From Massilia yuzhufengensis (GTDB lineage Bacteria; Pseudomonadota; Gammaproteobacteria; Burkholderiales; Burkholderiaceae_D): a DNA stretch of 53,472 bases. The notes under the pieces are model-generated. The model did not search any database, was not told the DNA's origin, and was given only the letters and a program-made list of their open reading frames with translations. The translations under genes and the position numbers were made by a program. Below, piece by piece: positions 7,403 through 16,027 of this stretch (the stretch's first letter is position 1; each line of letters starts with the position of its first letter). The DNA is taken from contig NZ_FOLD01000037.1 in assembly GCF_900112225.1 (NCBI RefSeq), positions 1 through 53,472 on the forward strand, read 5' to 3'.

Positions 7403-8350
7403 TCAGCGTGGGTCTGTTTTCTGCTCGCGCACCGGGATCGGGGCGCTGCACAGGTCGATTTTGCCGGCCGCGACCTTGGTCCACGGTCCGCCGCGGTTGC
7501 GCTGGGCCTCGACCACGGCCTGGTAGATGGCGCTCTCGGTGCGCAGCACTTCGAACCGGCTGCGCTCGGCTTCCGGCAGGTCGGCGGCGATGCGCACCGA
7601 CTTGATCGGCATGCGCTGTTCGGGCTTTTCATAAAAGCCGGCGGCGGCGGCGCCGCGCGGCTGCACCGACAGCAGCGGCATGCCCTGCACCACCCGGCCC
7701 ACCACCGTGATGTTGCGGTCGAGCTGGCGCGGCGCGTGGCCGGTGACCACGTAGAGCTGCGAGCCGTTGCCGGTGTCGGCGTCGGTGTCGCGCGCCACGC
7801 CGACCATGGCCGGGCAGTGGGTCAGCCAGGTCGTGCCCCTGGCTGGGTCGCGCGCGGCCGGAAAGCCATTCACGTGGCCGACCTGCGGCGCGTAGACGTC
7901 GCCATCCTTCAGGCGGGTAAAGCTGCCGCTGCCCTTGATTGGCGCCGTGAACTCGGCCTTGACCGTCTTGGGGGCCTTGTGCGGCTTCGGATTGACGTCG
8001 TCCGGGTCGCCCCACTGCACCACGAAGCCATCCTGCGAGCGGATGATGGCCAAGCCATCGAAGTAATTCTCGCGCACCAGGGCGCGGATGTTGGCGGCGG
8101 TCAGCGGCGCGAAGTTCGGCGCCAGCTCGATGATCACGCGGCCGGTCGGCAAGTCCATGTACAGCGTGTTTTCCGGGTCGAGCGGGCGCCAGTCGGCCGG
8201 CTTGGAGGTCTTGAGCACGTCGGCCATCGACGGCTTGGGCGGCAGTTCGCCGGCCGCCTTTGGCGCCGCGGCCGGGGCGGCCTGGGCGGCGGCGGCCGCC
8301 AGGGCCAGGGCGGCGAGGATGGTACGCGTTGGGGTGATCGAGCCGGTCAT
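7403..8350 (-). CDS. Periplasmic cyclophilin-type peptidylprolyl isomerase
   Basis: The 315-residue protein starts at the ATG at 8348-8350 with a signal peptide (MTGSITPTRTILAALALAAA, followed by an Ala-rich cleavage region). It is likely a cis-trans prolyl isomerase assisting folding in the periplasm. Cyclophilin-like features include VIIELAPNFAPLTAANIRALV, YFDGLAIIRSQDGFVVQWGD and, later, NGSQLYVVTGHAPRQLDRNI with VVGRVVQGM. The domain is longer and more divergent than PpiA, with an insertion around residues 120-170, so activity on standard substrates is uncertain. It lies 28 bases upstream of mutL on the same strand and could be co-transcribed with mutL-miaA. Confidence 0.85.
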   Translation of the reverse strand: MTGSITPTRTILAALALAAAAAQAAPAAAPKAAGELPPKPSMADVLKTSKPADWRPLDPENTLYMDLPTGRVIIELAPNFAPLTAANIRALVRENYFDGLAIIRSQDGFVVQWGDPDDVNPKPHKAPKTVKAEFTAPIKGSGSFTRLKDGDVYAPQVGHVNGFPAARDPARGTTWLTHCPAMVGVARDTDADTGNGSQLYVVTGHAPRQLDRNITVVGRVVQGMPLLSVQPRGAAAAGFYEKPEQRMPIKSVRIAADLPEAERSRFEVLRTESAIYQAVVEAQRNRGGPWTKVAAGKIDLCSAPIPVREQKTDPR

Positions 8351-8453
8351 GCAGTCTCCAGAATGGTTGTTATCCTGGGGATTGTAAGCGGGATCCTGGC
8401 CAGGATGGCAAGGTGACTGGTGGTATGATGCCGGGCTACCATTTAGGAAAATT

Positions 8454-9098
8454 ATGGATCTGATGCAATTGTTCGACATGATCCTCCATGTCGATAAGAC
8501 GCTGGGCACCCTGCTGGCCCAGTACGGGACGTATGTCTACATCGTGCTGTTCCTGATCGTGTTTTGCGAGACCGGCCTGGTCCTCCTGTTTTTCTTCCCC
8601 GGCGACACCCTGCTGTTCATTGCCGGCGCCTTCTGCGCCACCGGCCAGATGAGCTATCCGCTGCTGATGGCCCTGCTCATCCTCGCCGCAGTCACGGGCA
8701 ACACCCTGAATTACTATATCGGGCAGGCCATCGGCCACCGGGTATTCACGCACAATTACCGCTGGATCAACAAGGAGGCGCTGCAGCGCACCCACGACTT
8801 CTTCGAAAAACATGGCGGCAAGACCATCATCCTGGCGCGCTTCGTGCCGGTGGTGCGCACCTTCGCCCCGTTCGTGGCGGGCGTGTCGGAGATGACCCAT
8901 GCGCGCTTCCAGGTCTATAACGTGACCGGCGCGGTGCTGTGGGTGGCCAGCCTGGTTACGGCCGGCTTCTTCTTCGGGAATATCCCGATCGTGCGCGACC
9001 ACCTGACCGAGATCGTGCTGGTCGGCGTGTCGGCAGCGATCGTGCCGCTGGCCCTTGGCGGACTGTACAAGTTCGGCCGGCGCATGATGAGCCGATAA
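8454..9098 (+). CDS. DedA-family inner-membrane protein
   Basis: The 214-residue membrane protein has about five hydrophobic segments. DedA hallmarks are visible: an early FCETGLVLLFFFPGDTLLF (E and PGD motif), GNTLNYYIGQAIGHRVF, then FFEKHGGKTIILARFVPVVR (GGK.i...RFvP.vR) and FAPFVAGVSEM. The family (undecaprenyl-phosphate/phospholipid flippases such as UptA) moves lipid carriers across the inner membrane and supports proton-motive-force homeostasis. The C-terminus ends with a basic KFGRRMMSR tail. It is divergent from the isomerase gene, with a roughly 100-base intergenic region holding both promoters. Confidence 0.93.
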   Translation: MDLMQLFDMILHVDKTLGTLLAQYGTYVYIVLFLIVFCETGLVLLFFFPGDTLLFIAGAFCATGQMSYPLLMALLILAAVTGNTLNYYIGQAIGHRVFTHNYRWINKEALQRTHDFFEKHGGKTIILARFVPVVRTFAPFVAGVSEMTHARFQVYNVTGAVLWVASLVTAGFFFGNIPIVRDHLTEIVLVGVSAAIVPLALGGLYKFGRRMMSR

Positions 9099-9219
9099 CA
9101 AACACCTCTTGTCATTCGTGCAGCGCTCCGATATTTTCGGGGCGTTGTTGCTTTAGCGCACTCAAGTTCAGGGTACTTTTTGCCGATAAGCATGAGGACA
9201 GACCACTTTCTGGAATCCC

Positions 9220-10308
9220 ATGCGCCACCTCATCGCCCTGTTTGCCTGCAGCCTTGCCATGGCTGGCGCAAGCGCAAGCGACCCCGCTCCCAAGCCCGCC
9301 GCCGCCGCTGACGGCAGGTCGGCCAACGTCAAGGCCATCCTTGAAGGCAAGGCCACGGCCTCGGCCAAGCCGGTGGTCACGCCCGACCTGAAGGCGATCG
9401 CCGCCGCCGCCGATGCCGCCACCAAGGCCGCCAAGCCTGCCGTGCCGGCCGCCGCCGCCGCCGAAGACCAGTCCGAAGTCGACCTGTCGGTGCGCATCGC
9501 CGAGCGCCTGGCCGAATTGCGCGCCCAGCAGCAGGTGCGCGCGGCCAACGCCGCCAAGGCCAAGAGGGCGGCCGACGCCAAGCGCCGCAAGGAAGCCGAA
9601 GCCGCGATTGCCGTGGCCAGCAAGCCGAAGAACGGCACCCACTGGTCCTACGAGGGCGAGTACGGCCCGGCCAACTGGTCGAACATCAATGCGGCCTGGG
9701 CCAAGTGCGGCACCGGCAACCGCCAGTCGCCGATCGACCTGCGCGACGGCATGAAGGTCGACCTCGAGCAAATCACGTTCGACTATCATCCGACCTCGTT
9801 CAGCGAAGTCGACAACGGCCACACGATCCAGGTGACGGTCGGCGGCGGCAACTTCCTCACGGTGGGTAACCAGGCCTACGAACTCCAGCAATTCCACTTC
9901 CACCGCCCGTCGGAAGAGCGCATCAACGGCAAGGGCACGGAAATGGTGATCCACTTCGTGCACCGCAGCTTCGAAGGCAAGCTGCTGGTGCTGGCCGTGC
10001 TGCTCGAACGCGGCCGCGCCAACAGCCTGATCCAGACGGTGTGGAACAACCTGCCGCTGGAAAAGAAGCAGGCAGTGTCGCCCTCGATCCTGATCGACCC
10101 GAACGAAGCGCTGCCGGAAAAGCGTGAATACTTTACCTACATGGGTTCGCTGACCGAGCCGCCCTGCACGGAGGATGTGCTGTGGATCGTCATGAAGCAG
10201 ACCATGCAGGCGTCGCCGGCGCAGATGGCGCTGTTCTCGCGCCTGTATCCGCTCAATGCAAGGCCGGTGCAGCAGAGTAATGGGCGGATGATCAAGGAAT
10301 CGAATTGA
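9220..10308 (+). CDS. Periplasmic alpha-carbonic anhydrase with long Ala/Lys-rich N-terminal extension
   Basis: This is an alpha-class carbonic anhydrase interconverting CO2 and bicarbonate outside the cytoplasm. The protein is 362 residues. Residues 1-20 (MRHLIALFACSLAMAGASAS) are a signal peptide. Residues of about 21-140 form a low-complexity, Ala/Lys/Glu-rich, probably helical region (RVRAANAAKAKRAADAKRR-like) not found in compact enzymes. The catalytic domain begins at THWSYEGEYGPANW. GNRQSPIDL, QFHFHRPSEE (two zinc His) and EMVIHFVH (third His region) follow, then YMGSLTEPPCTE (substrate-pocket TxPPC block) and a C-terminal LNARPVQ. All zinc ligands appear present. The extension may tether the enzyme to the envelope. 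Confidence 0.93.
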   Translation: MRHLIALFACSLAMAGASASDPAPKPAAAADGRSANVKAILEGKATASAKPVVTPDLKAIAAAADAATKAAKPAVPAAAAAEDQSEVDLSVRIAERLAELRAQQQVRAANAAKAKRAADAKRRKEAEAAIAVASKPKNGTHWSYEGEYGPANWSNINAAWAKCGTGNRQSPIDLRDGMKVDLEQITFDYHPTSFSEVDNGHTIQVTVGGGNFLTVGNQAYELQQFHFHRPSEERINGKGTEMVIHFVHRSFEGKLLVLAVLLERGRANSLIQTVWNNLPLEKKQAVSPSILIDPNEALPEKREYFTYMGSLTEPPCTEDVLWIVMKQTMQASPAQMALFSRLYPLNARPVQQSNGRMIKESN

Positions 10309-10336
10309 TTTCACTAAGAGCAAGCCACTCTCAGCA

Positions 10337-10364
10337 CGTCGTTCCGGCGCAGGCCGGAACGACG
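10337..10364. repeat. REP-like palindrome, GTTCCGGCGcAGGCCGGAAC type
   Basis: CGTCGTTCCGGC-GCAG-GCCGGAACGACG is a near-perfect inverted repeat between two convergent genes. The same core occurs at 27067-27094 and 37198-37220. It can form a hairpin in both transcripts and may serve as a bidirectional terminator, but there is no T-tract. Confidence 0.8.
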
Positions 10365-10395
10365 GTCTTGGGGTTAACAAAAGAAGGATTTTGCC

Positions 10396-12096
10396 TTAGG
10401 TCTTGCGCTTTTTCTTCTGCTCTTCCTTGTACTTCTGGAAGCGCTCGATATGCTCTTCCCGCTTCAAAATCCGTGAGTTCGGGTCCAGCGTCACACTCTC
10501 CCTGTCCTTCACCTCCACACTACCGCGCCCGTCTGCCATCGGCAGCGTCACCACACGCTCGCCCACGCGCACCTCGAGCGGCATCGGGAAAGGCGTGCCC
10601 TTCTCGGTCTTCCACGCCAGCTGCAAGCTGGAACCGTTGCGGCTTGCCACCAACTCCGGCAGCCCCTTCTGGTACAGGTAAGCCTGGAAGAACCAGTCCA
10701 GCTTGCGCCCGCTCACGCGCTCGGCAATCGCAATGAATTCCACCGTGGTCCCGTAGCGCGGCGCGATCTGGCCCGGCTTCGGGTCGGCGCTGCCGTACAC
10801 CACTTCGCGCACGGTGCGGAAAAACGCCTCGTCGCCGAGCAGGCCGCGCAGCGTGTGCATCACCAGCGAGCCCTTGGTGTAGATGTCCTGGCCCGGCCCA
10901 CCGCGCTCGGTGCTGTAGACGTCTTCCTCGCGCTTCGGCTTGCCCGACACGATCGGCGCCTTGTTCTCGATGCCGGCGCGCTGCTGCATCAGCGAGGCGA
11001 AATATTCCTGGTTGCCGCGCAGGTGCTGCATGTAGAGCGGCTGCATGTAGCTGCCCAGGCCTTCGTGCAGCCACATGTCGTCCCAGTCGGCATTGGTCAG
11101 CTGGTTGCCGAACCATTCGTGGGCGAATTCGTGCTGCAGCAGTTCGTCGTAGCCGTAGGCGGTCTTGGCGTACTTGTTGCCGTAGGCGTTGATGGTCTGG
11201 TGCTCCATGCCCTTGTGCGGGGTCTCGACCACGCCCATCTTTTCATCGCCGAAGGGGTAGGGGCCGATGGTGCCCTCGAAGAAGTCGAGCATCTGCGGGA
11301 ATTCGGTGAACAGCTCGGCCGCCCCTTTTTCGCTCTGCGGCAGGTACCACATGCGCAGCGGGATGCTATTGCCATAGCGGCTGGCGTAGCTGCCCTCCAA
11401 TACCTTGTAGGGCCCGACGTTGATCGCGATGCCGTAGGTGCTGGGGTGTTTGGTGCGCCAGTGCCAGGTGCGCCAGCCGTCGGCTTCGTCCATGCCCATG
11501 GCGACGCCGTTGCCGGCCGCGACCAGGGGTGCGGGCACGGCGATGTGCTGGTCGAGCAGTTTCGGCTTGCCGGTCGGGTGGTCGATGCAGGGCCAGAACA
11601 GGTCGCAGCCTTCGCCCTGCACGGCGCTGGCCACCCAGGGCTGGCCGTCCGGAGTCTGCGACCAGACGAAGCCGCCGTCCCACGGGGCATTCTTGGCCAC
11701 ATGCGGCTTGCCCTGGTAGCGCACCCGGATCGTCGCCTGGCGGCCCGGTTCCAGGCGCTGGGGCAGGCGCACGGTGAGGCGGCCCTCCGGGTTGCTCCAG
11801 CCAGTCGCCGGTAGAAGCTGGCCATCCACTTCGATCGCCTCGATCGGCAGGTTGCGGTCGAGGTCGAGCTCGATGCGGTCGGTGGGCGCGCGGGTACCGA
11901 AGGTGAGCAGGGCGTCGCCGCGGATGCTGCGGCTGGCGGGATCGATGCGCAGGCTCAGGTCGGCCTTGTCGAATTCCAGCGCCAGCTGGTCGGGGCTGCG
12001 CGGCGCGCCGGAATTGACGGTGTGCTCGGTGAGCGGGGCCTGGGTGGCGCAGGCGGCGAGCAGCGAACAGGTCGCGGCGATCAGGGTCTTTTTCAT
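10396..12096 (-). CDS. M1-family metallopeptidase, lipoprotein
   Basis: The 566-residue aminopeptidase-N-like zinc protease starts at the ATG at 12094-12096. MKKTLIAATCSLLAACAT is a lipoprotein signal with lipobox LLAAC, so it is probably anchored in the envelope facing the periplasm. The zinc site is HEFAHEW at about residues 322-328, with the third ligand in MWLHEGLG at about residue 345, the HExxH-x18-E arrangement of M1 enzymes. The usual GAMEN exopeptidase motif is replaced by HKGMEHQT, seen in some divergent M1 members, so the cleavage mode is uncertain. The C-terminal tail is very basic (EEQKKKRKT). The longer open frame upstream is an artefact running into the mutarotase gene. Confidence 0.92.
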   Translation of the reverse strand: MKKTLIAATCSLLAACATQAPLTEHTVNSGAPRSPDQLALEFDKADLSLRIDPASRSIRGDALLTFGTRAPTDRIELDLDRNLPIEAIEVDGQLLPATGWSNPEGRLTVRLPQRLEPGRQATIRVRYQGKPHVAKNAPWDGGFVWSQTPDGQPWVASAVQGEGCDLFWPCIDHPTGKPKLLDQHIAVPAPLVAAGNGVAMGMDEADGWRTWHWRTKHPSTYGIAINVGPYKVLEGSYASRYGNSIPLRMWYLPQSEKGAAELFTEFPQMLDFFEGTIGPYPFGDEKMGVVETPHKGMEHQTINAYGNKYAKTAYGYDELLQHEFAHEWFGNQLTNADWDDMWLHEGLGSYMQPLYMQHLRGNQEYFASLMQQRAGIENKAPIVSGKPKREEDVYSTERGGPGQDIYTKGSLVMHTLRGLLGDEAFFRTVREVVYGSADPKPGQIAPRYGTTVEFIAIAERVSGRKLDWFFQAYLYQKGLPELVASRNGSSLQLAWKTEKGTPFPMPLEVRVGERVVTLPMADGRGSVEVKDRESVTLDPNSRILKREEHIERFQKYKEEQKKKRKT

Positions 12097-12167
12097 CGGG
12101 ACTGGCGGCGTGGAGAAGCTTGCCAATCTAGCACAGCAAAAAACGGGTGGATATATTGACAGCCCCG

Positions 12168-12962
12168 TTAGCTGAGCCGGTAGGTCCCGCGCCAGACCTT
12201 GCCCGGTTCCAGCATGTGCGGATCGAGCAGCGCCGGCTCGATGCACACGAAGCGCTTGTACTCGTCCTTCTCCATGTCGGCCAGCGCCGCCGCATCGACC
12301 GCGCCCGGGTTCCACACCACGGCGTCGAGGAAGCCGCCTTGTTCCATCACGCGCGTGCCGGCGCTGGTGGACAGCAGCGCGCGTCCCGCCACGTGCGGGT
12401 ACACGGCGTCGAGCTTGTCGATGATCGAGATCTCGTCCGACGAGATGCCCTCGATGCGCGCTTCGCACACGTCCGGCACCAGCAAGTAGGTATGCAGGGC
12501 CGCGCAGAAGGGGAAGGGCGCCGCGCCCAGGTTGCGCACCGTGAGCGCCATCGCCAGTTCGTTGGCGCGCACCGTCACGCGCAGGGCCAGCATGAACTGG
12601 TGCGGCCAGGCGTCGGCCATGCTGGGCGGCAGGTCGCCCAGCGCCAGGCCGAATTCGGCCCAGGCCGCGTCGCCTTCCAGGCCGCTGTCTTCCAGGCGCC
12701 AGGTGGACACGCGCGCAAAGCCGTGGCGCATGCCGGCGCCGCGTTCGGCGAACTGGGGAAAGATCACCGGCACGCCGCCGCGGATGGCCTTGCGGCCGTC
12801 CAGCGCCGACTTCGCGCTCAGGAACAGGCGCTCCTGGCCGTCTGCGCCCTTCATCGAGACCACATGGGCGCCGTACAGCGTGACGGTGGCCTCGGCGCCA
12901 TCCGGGGCCTGGATGCGGATCGCCGGCAGCTGCCCGACGTTGGTATGGGTGGCGATGGTCAT
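12168..12962 (-). CDS. D-hexose-6-phosphate mutarotase (YeaD-like)
   Basis: The 264-residue protein of the aldose 1-epimerase superfamily, YeaD/glucose-6-phosphate 1-epimerase branch, interconverts alpha and beta anomers of hexose 6-phosphates in the cytosol. Family blocks include VTLYGAHVVSMKGADGQERL, KAIRGGVPVIFPQFAERG, MRHGFARVSTWRLE, the catalytic-His region in FCAALHTYLLVPDV, and VVWNPGAVDAAALADMEKDE followed by FVCIEPALL with the catalytic Glu. There is no signal peptide. It lies 71 bases upstream of the M1 peptidase gene and 23 bases downstream of amiC on the same strand. Confidence 0.92.
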   Translation of the reverse strand: MTIATHTNVGQLPAIRIQAPDGAEATVTLYGAHVVSMKGADGQERLFLSAKSALDGRKAIRGGVPVIFPQFAERGAGMRHGFARVSTWRLEDSGLEGDAAWAEFGLALGDLPPSMADAWPHQFMLALRVTVRANELAMALTVRNLGAAPFPFCAALHTYLLVPDVCEARIEGISSDEISIIDKLDAVYPHVAGRALLSTSAGTRVMEQGGFLDAVVWNPGAVDAAALADMEKDEYKRFVCIEPALLDPHMLEPGKVWRGTYRLS

Positions 12963-12985
12963 GGTGGCGGCTCCGGCGGGTGGAA

Positions 12986-14407
12986 TCAGGTCTGGCGGCT
13001 CTTGGCCATGGGCGGATTGTCGGCGAAGTAGCGCTTGATGCCCTTGGTGATGGCTTCGGCCAGCTGGTTCTGGTAGCCCTCGTCGCGCAGCTTCGCTTCT
13101 TCCTCGCGGTTCGAAATAAAGGCAGTTTCCACCAGAATCGACGGAATGTCAGGTGCTTTCAGCACCGCGAAACCGGCCTGCTCGACCGCGTTCTTGTGCA
13201 GGCGGTTGATGCCGCCGATCTCGGTCAGCACGGCCTTGCCGAGCTTCAGGCTGTCGTTGATCTGGGCCGTGGTCGACAGGTCGAACAGCACGCTGGCGAT
13301 CTGCTTGTCCTGGGTCGCGAAGTTGGCGCCGCCGATCAGGTCGGCCTTGTTCTGGTCGTTCGCGAGCCAGCGCGCGGCGCTCGAGCTGGCGCCTTTTTCC
13401 GACAGCACGAATACCGACGAGCCGCGCGCGGTGGGCGACACGAATGCGTCGGCGTGGATCGACACGAACAGGTCGGCCTGCACCTTGCGCGCCTTCTGCA
13501 CGCGCTGGCCGAGCGGCACGAAGTAGTCGCCGTCGCGGGTCAGCATCACGCGGGTATTGGGCAGCGCTTCCAGCTTGGCCTTCAGGCGCTTGGCCACCGC
13601 CAGCACGATGTCCTTTTCATAGGCCCCGGTGGCGCCGACCGCGCCCGGGTCTTCGCCGCCATGGCCGGGGTCGAGCGCGATGGTCACCATCCGCACCACC
13701 TTCTGGGAAGGCGGTTTGGCTGTCTTCGATGGCGTCGGCTGCACCGCCTGCGGCGGCGGGGTGCCGTCCAGCGCCGACATCTCGGATTCGAGCTTGGCGA
13801 TGGCGTCAAGCCCCACTTCGGTCTGGGCCGGCGGCGTGGCCGGCAGCGGCGAGGCCGGGTTGGCGCTGGTGGCGGCGGTGGCCGCGGCTGGCGCGCGCTC
13901 GGTGTGCCACTCGCCTTTTTCGATCATCGCGGCGATCGGGTCCACCGGGCGGGTCGGGTACAGGTCGAAGATCAGGCGGTGCTGGTAGCCGGCCACCGGG
14001 GCCAGCGTGAACACCTGCGGCTTGACTTCTTCCTTGAGGTCGAACACCAGGCGCACCACGTTCGGCCGGTTCTGGCCCACGCGCACCTGCTTGATGTACG
14101 GGTCATTCGCTTCGACCTTGGCGACCAGGCTCCTCAATGTGCCGTTCAGGCCCAGGCCCTCGATGTCCACCACCAGCCGCGGCGGGTCGGCCACGAGGAA
14201 GTGCTGGGTCTTGAGGTCGCTGTCGTTTTCCAGCGTCACGCGGGTGTAGTCGGGCGCGGGCCAGACCCGCACGGCCAGGATCTGGGCGGCACTGGCCGGC
14301 AGCGGGTTCACCACCGACAGCAGCAGCGTGCCCCCGGCCTTGAGCAGGGTGCGGCGGCGCGGCGAAGCGGGAATCAGGAGGGCGGGTAGGCGAGATGGTC
14401 GAGGCAT
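12986..14407 (-). CDS. amiC: N-acetylmuramoyl-L-alanine amidase AmiC, Tat-exported
   Basis: The 473-residue periplasmic amidase cuts the amide bond between muramic acid and the stem peptide during daughter-cell separation. The N-terminus PRRRTLLKAGGTLLLSVV followed by ASA fits a twin-arginine signal, as in E. coli AmiC. Residues of about 40-160 are the AMIN domain that targets septal peptidoglycan (ILAVRVWPAPDYTRVTLEND). A Pro/Ala linker follows, then the Amidase_3 zinc domain: ALDPGHGGEDPGAVG (first ligand), VSIHADAF, and late SILVETAFISN with the catalytic Glu. The start overlaps the end of tsaE by 34 bases, so the two are co-transcribed. Confidence 0.95.
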   Translation of the reverse strand: MPRPSRLPALLIPASPRRRTLLKAGGTLLLSVVNPLPASAAQILAVRVWPAPDYTRVTLENDSDLKTQHFLVADPPRLVVDIEGLGLNGTLRSLVAKVEANDPYIKQVRVGQNRPNVVRLVFDLKEEVKPQVFTLAPVAGYQHRLIFDLYPTRPVDPIAAMIEKGEWHTERAPAAATAATSANPASPLPATPPAQTEVGLDAIAKLESEMSALDGTPPPQAVQPTPSKTAKPPSQKVVRMVTIALDPGHGGEDPGAVGATGAYEKDIVLAVAKRLKAKLEALPNTRVMLTRDGDYFVPLGQRVQKARKVQADLFVSIHADAFVSPTARGSSVFVLSEKGASSSAARWLANDQNKADLIGGANFATQDKQIASVLFDLSTTAQINDSLKLGKAVLTEIGGINRLHKNAVEQAGFAVLKAPDIPSILVETAFISNREEEAKLRDEGYQNQLAEAITKGIKRYFADNPPMAKSRQT

Positions 14408-14856
14408 AGCAGGCCTGATTGAGACAACGCCTGCAATTCTACATCACGGCCGAGGCCGCTGACGCTAAGCAACACACGTAAATCGGGTGGGGGCAACACC
14501 GGCTCGCCTTTTTCCGGCCATTCGACGATGCAGATGTTCTTGCCGTCGAAATCCTCGCGGAAGCCCGCGTCCAGGAATTCTTCCGGGCTGGCCATGCGGT
14601 ACAGGTCGTAATGGATGATGTTCACCGGCGCGCCGGCCACTTCCACTCGGTAGGGCTCGGACAGCGTGTAGGTGGGGCTCTTGACCGTGCCCCGGTGCCC
14701 GGCGGCCTGGATCAGGGCGCGGGTGAGGGCGGTCTTGCCCGCGCCGAGGTCGCCGTGCAGGTAGATCACCAGGCCGGGATGGAGCGCGCGTGCGAGCGCG
14801 GCGCCCAGGGCGGCAGTGGCGGATTCGTCGGGTAGGTGCGCTGTGAAGGGCTGCAT
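14374..14856 (-). CDS. tsaE: tRNA threonylcarbamoyladenosine biosynthesis ATPase TsaE
   Basis: This is a 160-residue ATPase of the TsaBDE complex, which makes t6A37 on ANN-decoding tRNAs; its partner TsaD is encoded at 28826-29866. The Walker A motif is GDLGAGKTALTRA, SPTYTLSEPY follows, then the Walker B-like HYDLYRM and the late IVEWPEKGE block. The start chosen is the ATG at 14854-14856 (MQPFTAHLPDESA), matching the family length; an upstream extension would run into the queG promoter. It is divergent from queG with about 50 bases between starts, and overlaps amiC downstream. Confidence 0.95.
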   Translation of the reverse strand: MQPFTAHLPDESATAALGAALARALHPGLVIYLHGDLGAGKTALTRALIQAAGHRGTVKSPTYTLSEPYRVEVAGAPVNIIHYDLYRMASPEEFLDAGFREDFDGKNICIVEWPEKGEPVLPPPDLRVLLSVSGLGRDVELQALSQSGLLCLDHLAYPPS

Positions 14857-14908
14857 CGAATAAAATAGCGGGTTGAAAGGCGCAGTGCGCCGCGTTGTTC
14901 CATCTGCC

Positions 14909-16027
14909 ATGACCACTTCCCCCGATTTGCCTGAACTAGCCCGCGCCATCAAGGCCTGGGGCCGCGAGCTCGGTTTCGCCGACGTGCGCATTGCCGACGT
15001 CGACCTGGCGCATGCGGAAGCGGGATTGCAGGCCTGGCTGGATGCGGGCTTCCACGGCGAGATGGATTATATGGCAAGCCACGGCATGAAGCGTGCGCGT
15101 CCGAACGAACTGGTGCCCGGCACGGTGCGCGCGATCGTGGCGCGCATGGATTACCTGCCCGCCACCCGCGGCGACGGCTGGCGTGCGGAAGAAGCTGCGC
15201 GCCAGCTGGAGCCCGGCGCGGCCGTGGTGTCGGTGTATGCACGCGGACGCGACTACCACAAGGTGCTGCGCAACCGCCTGCAGGCCCTGGCCGAACGGGT
15301 GAAGCTGGCCGTGGGCGAACTCGGCTACCGCGTGTTTACCGATTCGGCGCCGGTGATGGAATTGCCGCTGGCGGAAAAATCCGGCCTGGGCTGGCGCGGC
15401 AAGCACACCCTGCTGCTGTCGCGCGCCGCCGGTTCCACCTTCTTCATCGGCGAAATCCTGGTCGACCTGCCGCTGCCGGTGGATCCGCCCACCGGCGCGC
15501 ACTGCGGCCAGTGCCAGGCCTGCATCGATGTCTGCCCAACCCAGGCCATCCTCGGCCCCGGCCGGCTGGACGCGCGGCGCTGCATTTCCTACCTCACGAT
15601 CGAACTCAAGGGCAGTATTCCCGAAGAACTGCGGCCGCTGATCGGCAACCGCATCTATGGCTGCGACGATTGCCAGCTGGCCTGCCCGTGGAACAAGTTC
15701 GCGCAGCGCGCTGCCTTGCCGGATTTCGACGAGCGCAACGGACTTGGCGCTGCGGGCATGGTGGACCTGTTCGCGTGGGACGAGGACGAATTCAACCGCC
15801 GCATGGAAGGCAGCCCGATCCGGCGAATTGGCCACGAGCGCTGGCTGCGCAACCTGGCGGTGGGGCTGGGCAATGCCGCGGCGAGCGCGGCGGGCAGGGG
15901 AGATGCGGCGATCGTCGCGGCCCTGCGCGCACGCGCCGCGCACCCTTCAAGCCTGGTGCGCGAACACGTGGCCTGGGCGCTGGCCCGGCATGGCGTGCTA
16001 CTCGATGCGCTTGAGGCGCAGGCCTGA
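14909..16027 (+). CDS. queG: Epoxyqueuosine reductase QueG
   Basis: QueG reduces epoxyqueuosine to queuosine in tRNA anticodons using cobalamin and two [4Fe-4S] clusters. The 372-residue product starts at the ATG at 14909-14911 (MTTSPDLPELARAIKAWG); an upstream in-frame start at 14873 is less likely. The N-terminal domain contains YRVFTDSAPVMELPLAEKSG and GLGWRGKHTLLLSR. The ferredoxin-like part has CGQCQACIDVCPTQAI and GCDDCQLACPWNKF, which together supply the eight cluster cysteines, and the C-terminus has HEAT-like helices (HPSSLVREHVAWALARHG). It is convergent with the next gene, overlapping by 30 bases. Confidence 0.95.
   Translation: MTTSPDLPELARAIKAWGRELGFADVRIADVDLAHAEAGLQAWLDAGFHGEMDYMASHGMKRARPNELVPGTVRAIVARMDYLPATRGDGWRAEEAARQLEPGAAVVSVYARGRDYHKVLRNRLQALAERVKLAVGELGYRVFTDSAPVMELPLAEKSGLGWRGKHTLLLSRAAGSTFFIGEILVDLPLPVDPPTGAHCGQCQACIDVCPTQAILGPGRLDARRCISYLTIELKGSIPEELRPLIGNRIYGCDDCQLACPWNKFAQRAALPDFDERNGLGAAGMVDLFAWDEDEFNRRMEGSPIRRIGHERWLRNLAVGLGNAAASAAGRGDAAIVAALRARAAHPSSLVREHVAWALARHGVLLDALEAQA

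Noticed and set aside
10396..12468. A long minus-strand open frame extending the M1 peptidase upstream to 12468.
   Set aside because: The first 124 codons are a shadow of the mutarotase gene; the lipoprotein signal at MKKTLIAATCSLLAACAT and the family length fix the start at 12096.
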